Of a stretch of 64,000 nucleotides of DNA, positions 11,215 to 20,628 are shown one piece after another. Numbering within the stretch: the stretch's first letter is position 1; each line of letters begins with the position of its first letter. The stretch spans positions 1-64,000 of the forward strand of contig JARBJD010000210.1 of the NCBI GenBank assembly GCA_033064195.1. Reading direction: 5' to 3'. The stretch comes from Blattamonas nauphoetae. Taxonomy: Eukaryota > Preaxostyla > Oxymonadida. A program made the translations under genes and the position numbers. The notes under the pieces were generated by a model. That model was not told where the DNA came from. It worked only from the letters and a program-made list of their open reading frames with translations, and ran no database searches.

Positions 11215-13640
11215 TTAATACAAATTAAAAAATTCAAAAATATATTTTCATTCGTTGCTTTCTCAGTTTCGGTTGTATCACTCAGAAACGAGGATCAATG
11301 GGTTCGATCACTCATTTCTCGAAAGTGTTTGTTTCGTTCCGATTCTTCGTGTTTTAGAATCTCCGGAACTGTAGGATCATCATGGTATGCTCCGTTTTTT
11401 GAAGATTCCGGACTTTTGCAGAGATATGCAGGGTTTCAGGATCGGTCGTGGATCTCGGAACTTTTACGGAAAAACGAGTATGCCGCTTTCATTTCTCTCT
11501 TTTTTCAGCTCTGTTTTAACTGTTTTTGATGGAATTGTCACTTCATTTTCACTAGTTACCATCTTTTTTTTCGTCTCACTTCCGTCTTCGTTTTCTCGTT
11601 GTTTACTGTTTTTAACCACTTCATTCATGTTTCTTTCACTGTAACTTTTTCTCAAATACAACACACTAATTCCCGTTTACTGAGTTTTCCGGACTTTTGC
11701 AGAGATCCGCCATTCAACGGCTCACTTCATATCTCGGTATTTTTCCGGAAAGTCCAACATTTCACATACTTTTTTGAATCATTTTTGTTGTTTTTAAGAG
11801 AGATAAACCAGAACACAGACCTAATTTTCACTATTAGTGTCACATTTCACACAGTTTTCACGATCGTCAATTTCCCTCTCAGTTTCATACTTGCCCGTTT
11901 CATTCATGCTTCTTTCGCTTTCTTTTACTCTGTTTTTGTGAAAAAGTTGATGAAAAGTTGACTAAAATGATGTGCTAGTGAAGTGAGAACGGCCCACAAA
12001 ATGGAAGTGATGTGAGAAAAATGGAGAGGAGTAATGGTTCAACTCGAGGTGAAATGTGGAGAGAATGATGTGAGAAAGAAGGGGCTGAAGTGGTGTTCAA
12101 ACATGTAAACACAGTCAAAACCTGTGAAATGACGAATCGAAAAAGTGAAATTTTGAGACAACTATCCGACAAAAAATTCTGAAAATTTGAGCACACCTTC
12201 CTCTAACAACGAGAAAGAAGGCGCAATATGTGAAAATCGGGGCAAAAATCTAATAGTGTGCATGTTGTGTGAAAACGTTGTGTCAAAACGGTGAAGTGAA
12301 GAACCAACAAAATGAAACTAAGGAAATGCGCTATACACCTCGCGTCGACTTATGTTCGTTAAAATGATGTAATAACGGAGTAAATGAAGTGAAAGTAGTG
12401 AAATGTGAAAATTCATGAAAAAGTGTCCGAAACTTGTGGTGACAAATGTCGAGATCCACCGAATCGTCACCTGACGTCGGGGAAGGAAATGGAGTGTAAA
12501 AATGTTAATAGGGGACGAAAGTGGTCCAGAAAATGATAGTGCTGAAAGTCCAAACCTCCCAGAAAAAATTTCGAGATTTTGACCATGGATATGGGTCGGA
12601 TCAAACTTTTTTTTCAGAAAGTGCTTTTTATCGAAAATCCTACCTTTCAAAATGATTTCCGTCGCAATCAAACGTGTTTGAACACAATTTGAGCCATAAA
12701 GCAGTTCATAGTAGCAAAATCGGAACATCCACTTTTTCGTCACTTTTTGGACCAAAGTTCGGTACGCAGTTCGACGAATTCTCAACCGATTTTGATCAAA
12801 CCTCTTTTGATCGATTACCTACGATGTTCCCGAGATTTTAGAATTTTTTTCAGAATTTTTCGAAATGGTTATCATGTTGGATTTCAGTGATTTGTGGTCA
12901 AAAAGTGAAAAACACCAAAAAAGTGCCAACATTTTTTCGAATGTTGCCAAAATTTGCTTCAAAATTGACACTTTTCACGAGGTCAAAATATTGGACATAT
13001 TTTTAGAATTTAGGCCAAATATTGATGTCATCAAAATGTCATAAATTCCTTTTAATACAAGATTCAAAATTGGTCAATCGGCGTTGACTTTTAGTTTTGA
13101 TTTCAATGACAATTTCAGATTGGTTCCCAAATCGCTTCTACCACTACTTCTCACAAGTACTGTGACTGATTCGCAACGACTACACTCGCCTTTATAGTCT
13201 TCTCAAAAGCGAACGATGACCAGAGAATGAAGAAAACAATATGAACGTCAATTTCTCCATCTCACTTTAAATCCTAATTTCCAGCGTTTTTTAGAAAATC
13301 AATGTTTCAGAGGTCACCTGGAGTGCCTGGGGATCAAATCGATATCTCATAAAAACTTTCCCATATCCAGAGTTTTTTCTCCAATTTGTTTTTAAAAGGT
13401 TTGTTTCATCATAAAAAACAGTTTATGTGAAAAACTTCGTCGAAATCGATTGACGGGTTGTTGAGATTTTGCCGAAACGATTTTTGTCTTCGGGAAAAAG
13501 GGGGTATTCTGTGGTTTTCTCCCGACGCAGGCGTTTCGGCGCGGAACCAATTTGTTTTGTGTGTTCTTGCTACATCTTCACAATCTTGGTTAGAATTATT
13601 GATTTCATTCAAAAAGTCGACGGTCACAAACAAAAAACCC
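11215..13640. other. Gene-poor AT-rich region with a diverged ~280-bp tandem duplication
   Basis: No convincing gene. Two diverged tandem units are visible: ccggacttttgcagagat occurs at 11408 and 11689, and cattcatgNttctttc at 11622 and 11901, giving a period of about 280 bp (units roughly 11385-11665 and 11666-11945). The minus-strand frame at 12318-12785 (155 codons) lacks any recognisable feature and is probably chance. The right border of the virus-like element may lie somewhere here, but I could not find its terminal repeat. Confidence 0.5.
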
Positions 13641-13699
13641 AATTGAACTCTCTTGTCATGACCTGATCAAAGAACGCAAAACGACTGTTCAATCATGTC

Positions 13700-14300
13700 A
13701 TCCACCAATTCTTGAGGAAGGTCGATTCTATTCTCAATCATGACAGAAGTTGTTCTGTGCAAGTCAACCCAAGTAGTGAAACTCGAATGGCGGTGAGTAT
13801 CTTTCTATTGGACAGATACTATGAAAAAACTTTAAAAAGAGAATACAGACACACATACCACAATGATTTTCAATGCAGACGAAATGGATTATCAGTGCTG
13901 GTCCGATACGTCAAGACTACTCAAAAACAAATCCGAGATCCTCACGCAAAAGCCGTTCTCATAGTCGATACTTTGAGGTTTCATCACAATGAGGAGTGTG
14001 TTGGACAACTACGTGACAACGGAATCCAAACACTGACTCTTGTTCCTAATTCAATCCATCTCATCCAACCTTTGGACGTCTCCACATTCTTAATCAATAA
14101 GAAAATTCTTTCGAAACCGCGACTGGCCAAATAAAGAGATGGAGATTTAGGAGACTTAGTGGATTTCATGGCGAGTGGGTTTCAGACAGCTTGCACTCAG
14201 GAGAACATCAGTGGTACATTCCGTTTCGCGAGGATCGGTCCATTGTTCACAAACGGTGGACCCATCCCTCAACTCGACACAACCAACCTTCAAAAGATAA
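13700..14300 (+). pseudogene. Pogo/Tigger-like (DDE_1) transposase relic
   Basis: Plus-strand frames give pieces of a DDE-type transposase. IFNADEMDYQCWSD near 13870 carries the first catalytic Asp. VLIVDTLRFHHNEE near 13950 carries the second. VPNSIHLIQPLDVSTF near 14045 matches the TTHLLQPLDVGVF signature of the pogo/Tigger branch of Tc1/mariner. HSGEHQWYIPF follows near 14190 in yet another frame. At least two frame changes separate these pieces and the N-terminal DNA-binding part is not visible, so this is an inactive copy. No flanking inverted repeats were found. Confidence 0.7.
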
Positions 14301-14407
14301 GAACCCAAATAGAACATGACCATGGACCCATCCAAGATGATCCCAACCTTCCTCAAACACCGACCACTTCTTTCATATCTATCATCAGTACTTTTTACTA
14401 AAATGGA

Positions 14408-14863
14408 TCAATCAGGGATCCTCCAAAGACATACCAACTTCCGTGAACCGTCAACCGACAGTCCTTGAGCAGTCCTTTCCATTGTTAACATGAACCTACA
14501 AATGTTGTAAGAGAAGCAATCCGTTGAGATGGGGAGTTTAATCAGTTCCTTGAACAAGAATAGACAGAAGTTGGTAGGAAGAGCAGTGAAACCACTGAAT
14601 TCTTCCAGAAACGCAGATGTTGATGTTTTCTCGGAATGATGTCTGTCATTTCTCAATCTCTTGATGTTCTTTTTGAAGGATGTCGGTGTGACGTCAACTG
14701 TTGATATATCATGGAATTGGAAGATGTCGCAGGCTGTGGTACAGTGGTCAAGGAGAGATACCGTTCTCATACCCACTAAAATCACAAAAGATGAGATTTT
14801 ATGAATTCTCTTCCCACGCGATCCCGAGAAAACCTCAAAGAACGTGATACAGCAAATCTCCAC
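14408..14863 (-). other. Unassigned minus-strand ORF
   Basis: A 151-codon open frame with hydrophobic and helical parts, directly beyond the pogo-like relic and on the opposite strand. No motif is recognised. Its first codons run into AT-rich sequence, so it may be an exon of a decayed gene or a chance frame. Confidence 0.2.
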
Positions 14864-15248
14864 ACATTTTCAAAACTTTTTTCGATCATATGAACAAAAC
14901 CATACACCCGGTTTTGACCGAAGAAAAAGCATTTATGTCGAAAGTATATCAATATCAGATACTCGAAACAAGAAAAAATTGTCTCCCATGACATTTATTT
15001 CATCAAAAAATTGCGGTTTTATCACACCTTCCCAAAGACCAAACATTTTCTTTTCAGTTCTTTTTAAAAAAATTCTGTTCACCACAGATACTGTTCAATG
15101 GAAATTTTCATAACACAATGACAGATCGTGGTGTATCGTGAAGTGAAAGACAAAGGCTGTTCCACTTTGCGTTCTGCATTTCATGTTTTGTTTCAAGCAG
15201 ATTGATTCTCTTTCTTGTGATCAAGATTCACTGCGGTCACTGAGACGA
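14864..15248. other. Intergenic, nothing recognised
   Basis: AT-rich sequence with no supported gene, up to the hAT MITE at 15257. Confidence 0.5.
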
Positions 15249-15256
15249 CTCAGAAG

Positions 15257-15979
15257 TAGGCATGGCTGTCCGGCACTGACCGGTCAGTTTTCACCGAAAA
15301 GTACTGACGGTCACTGACCGGAGTTATTTCGGAACCCATATTCGGGAGTTATCATTTCTCCGAAGTGGATTCCAAACTATCTTAATTTCGAACCAAAACA
15401 GAGAATATTCTCATATTTTTTTTCGGATGATTACAAAGTGAATTAGTATCACCTCAATCAAGTCGTTTCACTCTTATTTTTAGACACTTGATCATCGAGA
15501 ATGGAATCAAAAAAGTTGTGGGCGTTGGATCGAACTGATTCATTAAATCTCACAGAAAACAATAAAGCGGAATGTCCTCTGGTCTATATATACAAAACAA
15601 TACTCGATGTGAAAATCATTTCTGAAAGAGAACGATGACATAAAGTGAAAGGGATGTGATTATGTCGGCTGGCGATGGGTTGGCTGCGATGAACGAGGAG
15701 AGCGACGAGAGAACAGACGCAATTGATTCGAATGGCAGCTTCGAAAGAAGTCCAGCGCCAAAGAAGAGGGGACAGTGGAAGATGCTTCACTGTCAACAAT
15801 TAAATTGAGAAGAACGAAATAGAGAAAAGAGAATGAAACAGAGAAAGCGAAAATACACTGTAAAAATGTGGTGGAAAATTGAGAAGAACGAAATAGTGAA
15901 AGAAGTCAGATCTGATCTGACCCTTAGAAGTATTCTGGAGTGACACTGACCTGCACTTTTGGCCGGTCAGCCATGCCTA
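15257..15979. mobile_element. Non-autonomous hAT MITE, 723 bp
   Basis: Both ends carry the inverted repeat TAGGCATGGCTG(T/A)CCGG. The direct repeat ctcagaag lies at 15249-15256 and 15980-15987, giving the 8-bp duplication typical of hAT. There is no transposase inside. Another copy of the same family begins at 63952 (taggcttggctgaccggc) and runs out of the window. Its ends differ from those of the 6.6-kb hAT, so it depends on a different transposase family. Confidence 0.92.
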
Positions 15980-16095
15980 CTCAGAAGACAATACAACTGT
16001 AAATCGTGTCAGTTCCTTGAAATAGAGAAGTGATTTCAGTGTTCTCGATCAGAAGATTTTTGTTGTGAGCCGATCACAATCACCATTTCTTTAAA

Positions 16096-19000
16096 ATGTC
16101 TGATGTGGACCTATTCTTGGCGTGTGGATGTACAGTGTGTCTCTCTGTTTTCATTTCAGGACTTTTCGCAATATGCGCCCCTTGGTATGCTCTTGTTTGT
16201 TGAAAGATTTCTGATTTGTATCCTGTTGGATTTCTTGTTTGTGTGTTTTGTCAGAACTTTGCAGGAATGGTCGGTGTGTTATTTTTAGTTTGTTGAATTT
16301 GTTTTAGAGTGTATATTGTTGTTCTTGATGGAGAATACCTTGCTGCAAAGATCATCAACAATTCTACCATTGCGTAAACTGAGTTCAACACATTTTCGAT
16401 GATCAAGGCGTGCCGGTTTGTTGTTATTCCTTCTTTTTACATTGGTTATTCTCTTTTTATCACGTTCTTCTTCATCTCCATCCCTGTCTCGCATCGTCTC
16501 ATTCTCGTCTTTTGATATGACCAGGATCGAGAACCGGTTCATTCTTGGAGTGCATCACTGTCTGAGGAATGCCGAAACGGACCAACATGTTGTTTTTCTT
16601 GGCTATTCCGATCAGGGGGTTTGATTCCGATTTTGCCTCTTTTCATGCGTTCCACCCTGTTTCTCTTTCAGGATCTCTCGAATGTTATCAGAACTAATCA
16701 TGATTTTGGAATCCCTGAACCCTTGGCGAAGCGACTTCTTTATATGCTGCGTTTGTTCTATCCAACATCATACTGAGGTTACATGGCTCAGGGAATTTGG
16801 AACTTTTTTTGAAACTAGTTGATACTCAGTTTGTTATTGGATTGATTGATGTGCTCTTTCCACCATCACATCCTGTTTCGAGACTGAGTCACGTCATCCA
16901 CAAACTACAGTTCAATCTCGTTGTCAGCACGCTCTGCAAAATTCCATCTTATTGAAACGATCATTTCTGTCGGGTTGACAGTCGAACGCAGATTCCAACG
17001 CGAGATCAACATCTGATGGCCAGTCCTTCTCACGGAAGATTCTCTACATCTCGATGACTATTATGGTCTAGTTGTGACATGACGCGAATCGAAGCTGGAA
17101 GAAAGGTTCGTAATTTTTATTGTCTTCTTGCAGGAAAGTTCCAAATTCCCTGAATTGTGTAACCTCAGTAATCCTCTCATTTTTCGAATGGATATGTCCC
17201 TTTTACTTTCTCCTTATTCAGTATCGGGTCTCACCGATCTCCACAAACATGGTTTCATGCATCGGTATTCTCTTTATCTCACTCGGCATCATCGCCATCA
17301 TCTCACCCTTTTCTCTCCTTTTTGTGACACAGTGACATCAAACCGGATAACCTGCTTTTCTCGTACAATCCAACAACCCAAAAAGTTCGATTGGTGATAT
17401 CAGCTTTTGGTCTTCTGAAAAAAGGAAGCGATGGGAGTTCGCCAATGGTTTCGACTGATCGCACCATTTATGGGTATCTTCCTTTCTCCTCATTCATCTT
17501 TCTCTCCCACTCAGGACACCTCCTTATATTGTATGTCACGTTTACCGATCCATTTTGTCCTTTCCTTCATCGTCATTCTTGATTCTGTGTTTCATGTCTC
17601 TTATCCCCAATTTTCTTGAAACATCACCTCACAGTCACCAGAAGCGATGTTGGAACAACCATACAACCACAAGATTGATGTTTGGGCATCAGGATGCATT
17701 TTTTACGAGATCGTGACTGGCGCGTGTGTTCTCCTTCCCACCATCCTTGTTTTTCTTCACAGATATCCGTTTCCAGAAGACTTTTTTCAACAACTCTGGA
17801 TGTTTGCTATCATCTTTGTGATTTGGGTTCAGAAATGTCCAAGCTGGTCCGAACCTCAACCATCCACTCCTCCTCCCCCTCACCAACGCAAATCCCGATC
17901 TTCTTGACATCCTCCAAAAGATGCTTGACCCTGTCATGTCTACTCGAATAGACACTCTTGGGGACACACTCTTGTCTCATCCATATTTCACAAAGTCAAA
18001 TCCAACAATTGGGATGGACAACGTGGAACTTGGATGGGACGAGTTCCAATTCCTGAAATCGGGATGTGTGGGATATCAACCATCTCATCCACCACCGATG
18101 ACACAAACACTCCCAGGGATGTATGTACCCTGTAGGGGATCGGGAGACTGTAGGGGATTGGGACCCTGTAGGGGATGAAAGGGAGCCCGTAGGGGATTTT
18201 GACACTCTGTAGGGGATGACTTAAAAGAGTGTTTTCCACTCACTCCACTCAATGAAATGTGTCAGAGACAACAATGAGATTCATACATCCTCGATTGTGT
18301 CATTTTTCATTCTCCTTCGAATTACTCCTTTATCAGCTATAATTCCACTCATATTCTAATTCTGTTTGTTTTTCATCCACAAAATTCAACTTCATTTCTT
18401 GTAAAAGTCATTGATGGTCGTGATCCTTGATCAAGACCACAACAACATCGTTGGCAGTCTTCGCCTCAAATGGACATTAAGGTCACTAGTTACATTTCGT
18501 TTCGCATACATCCACAGTTTCTCTTCGTTTAGTGTGAGTATTCAGTCACCAAACCTGCTATTTTGTGAAATCTCACAAAGATCAAAAGTGTTCGAGAAAA
18601 TTCAAAAGTTCCTCCACCCCGATTTTTTTAAGAAATCAAAAAACGATGTTACACCATCAGAAGTTTGATATTTTTCATAATCCCCCATCTCATACTATCT
18701 CCATGACACATAATTGCTCAATCCCCTACAGTCTCCCGATCCCCTACAGGGTACATCCATGCCCACTCCCACAAACACGACCACTCCCCCAAACAGTTGA
18801 CTCGATTCGCCTTCGAGGGACGCTGGTGGAACACGATAGCACGCTTATGACAACCAAAGAACACACACAGCCTCAGCAACGTGATATTCCAAAAGAGGTC
18901 AATAAATTCGCTGGAAAGAAGATAAATCTGGTGCCCTCAACAGAGACAGCTGCTCAACATGACGCAGACATGTCAACGGAAGGGAGAACACACACTCCAC

Positions 19001-19620
19001 ATCCAAATCCAAAAGACATCGGCGGAGGTGTCCAGAATAAAAGGGAGAACGAGTCGAATTCCCAGCCTTCTTCAACAGTGCCTCAGAAACCAGCACGTTT
19101 TGGACGACGGACAGGCGGAGTTGGAGAATCGAGGGACAAAGTGAGGATGGCATGTGAATTCTGCGGAGTGGCAGTGGATATTGAGAAGATGGAGGAACAC
19201 ATTCACAATATACATCAACAGGAAGTTTTGAAGAAGAAAGAAGAAGAGAAGAGGCGAAAAGAAGACGAACAAACTCAAATTAAGATGAGAGAAGAGGAGA
19301 GAAGACAAAAGGAGGAAGAAGAAAGAAAGAGAAAAGGGGAACAAGCACAAAGTGAAAAAGACGAAGAAATAACAAGAGCGCTGAACGCTGTTCCCAACAC
19401 AACTGTGATTCACTTCCCCAACCATCTTGACAACGGAACATCCAACATCGAAGAGAGAATTGAAAAGAGACCAGTCACGGATGTCCATGGAATTTCTCGA
19501 CATGCTCCAGTGTCGGATGCAGGCGCACACAGGATGTGTCCTCTCTGCGGGGAACATATCGAGGAAGCCGGTTATGTGTTGCATGTTCTCACGACTTGCC
19601 CACACGCACGCTCATCGTAG
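16096..19620 (+). CDS. Multi-exon pseudokinase with C-terminal zinc fingers, interrupted by a MITE
   Basis: Short exons starting near ATG 16096 show a beta-3 lysine motif (LDGEYLAAKII, ~16325). Exon 17333-17473 follows an intron at 17265-17332 and gives HRDIKPDNLL, then AFG where DFG is expected. Further introns at 17474-17514, 17531-17634, 17724-17762 and 17802-17832 join GTPPYI, SPEAMLEQPYNHKIDVWASG, GAYPFPEDFF and LDILQKMLDP, the normal C-lobe order. The catalytic loop is kept but the Mg-binding Asp is lost, so catalysis is doubtful. Past the MITE (18128-18751) the same frame continues through Arg/Glu-rich coiled coil with two zinc-finger-like motifs (CEFC..HIHNIH ~19152, CPLC..HVLTTC ~19540) to TAG at 19620. 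Exons between 16270 and 17140 are unresolved and may be damaged. The zinc-finger part could also start alone at ATG 18847. Confidence 0.65.
18128..18751. mobile_element. 624-bp MITE with CCCTGTAGGGGAT ends, TA duplication
   Basis: Left end ccctgtaggggatcggg with about 40 bp of inverted match at the right end (18712-18751), bracketed by TA at 18126-18127 and 18752-18753, as in Tc1/mariner-type elements. The left subterminal part holds five tandem copies of tgtaggggat-like units (18128-18220). A further copy of the left end is at 63856. It lies within the coding frame of the pseudokinase/zinc-finger gene. Near its edges are GTATGT (18121) and CTACAG (18744-18749), both good splice-site matches. 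Confidence 0.85.
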
Positions 19621-19624
19621 CTAA

Positions 19625-19784
19625 CGTCGGAAAACCATCTTGTCCACTGTCTTATGCAATTTCTCTCTTTTTTTAAACCAGGAGACAATGAATAGTCTTG
19701 TGAAACTTCAGTGGAGGAGTATTTGGGTGATGTAGAGGCAGAATATATCCACAAAATGGCTAAAATAAGGAAATGTAGTGTCAT
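19625..19784 (-). pseudogene. 5' stub of a third surface receptor-pseudokinase gene
   Basis: Reading from ATG 19784 on the minus strand gives a signal peptide and first mature residues (MTLHFLILAILWIYSAS, then SSTEVSQD) almost identical to the starts of the genes at 30921 and 38319. The similarity stops after about 35 codons and the frame runs into the zinc-finger gene's 3' end. The upstream flank (19790-20290) also matches that of the gene at 30921. This is the truncated end of a third tandem unit, left by unequal exchange or deletion. Confidence 0.85.
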
Positions 19785-19789
19785 TGTCG

Positions 19790-20580
19790 AAAAGATCTAA
19801 TAATGGCTTGATCGTCAAACAGATTGTTCTAAAGCTCAAGCGAATAAGATTCTGATTGATTAAATATCAATCACAATTTGAATACAGACACGTCACTTTT
19901 CAGAAAACAAAGAAATCAATCAGAGAGAAAAGGGAGGCGAGAAATCCCAGAAGACTCGATTCACCCAACCAAAGAAAGAGCAGGTGGCCGGACAGACAGT
20001 TGCAGTTGGATTTCACGTTCTCTGGATCCACAACCAGAGGCAACGTGGGCTGAGGGAAATCGAGCAGCACGCCCAACACAAGACAACACAACCAGAAATG
20101 AAGACAGCGATGAGCAAGGAAGAGCGATGAAGTCAAAATAAGATCTGTAATACACTGCTGATACTCCAGAGAGTGAATGAAGAACGAGATGACGTGGCTG
20201 AGGCAGTGTTCAATGAAGAACATATTGACGTGGTAAGATGGCATGAACGCAACGGTGCAAACTACAGGTTGAGTAGAATTGATGTGGCGTGTGTGAGAGA
20301 CAGAGAGATGTGGTGACGTGTTCTCTCTCTGTCTCGGAGGAGGACGGGTGCGAAGAGACCAGCTCTTGCTAACACCCTTCCGTTCTAATTTTGCTTGTTT
20401 CAGTCAGGTTTGGTACATCAAGCGTGGGCTGTGTTTGGTAGGCAGATTTGAGACCGAACTGGACAGAGCAAGAAATGATGTGGTTGGTGCAGGACTCAGA
20501 AATCATGGCACGAAGAGACCAGCTCTTGTGAACGAATTCAGCTTCGTTCGATCGCATGATGACCATATAGGGATGATGAA
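19790..20580. repeat. Duplicated intergenic spacer, copy 1
   Basis: Closely similar to 30940-31700. It holds the shared upstream motif tggcttgatcgtcaaaca, the cluster cagagagaaaagggaggcg, and the 3' block with agcgtgggctgtgtttggta. The spacer separates tandem surface-protein genes and defines the unit of the segmental duplication. It may contain the promoters, since the 150 bp nearest each start codon are well conserved. Confidence 0.8.
19900..20244 (-). other. Conserved hydrophobic ORF in spacer, copy 1
   Basis: A 114-codon minus-strand frame with several membrane-like stretches (FLAHRCLHFWLCCLVLGVLL and LLFLWLGESSLLGFLASLF). The second spacer keeps the frame open (31092-31580). However, most differences between the copies change amino acids, and an opposite-strand frame is equally conserved near 20150, so real coding is unproven. 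Confidence 0.3.
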
Positions 20581-20608
20581 GTGTGTGTGTGTGTGTGTGT
20601 GTGTGTAG
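20581..20608. repeat. (GT)n microsatellite
   Basis: About 13 GT repeats just beyond the stop of the large surface-protein gene; a shorter, interrupted GT tract occurs at the equivalent place near 31750-31775. Confidence 0.95.
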
Positions 20609-20628
20609 TTGGGAGAACGAACAGAGTT

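Noticed and set aside
12318-12785. 155-codon minus-strand frame as a gene
   Set aside because: No motif, AT-driven composition, and no sign of conservation or splicing.
18128-18220. CRISPR-like short repeats (tgtagggg units)
   Set aside because: Spacers are very short and irregular, and the block lies in the end of a MITE with an inverted partner.
18565-18843. Upstream start for the zinc-finger protein within the MITE
   Set aside because: This part of the frame lies inside the MITE and its inverted end; the domain-bearing part begins later.
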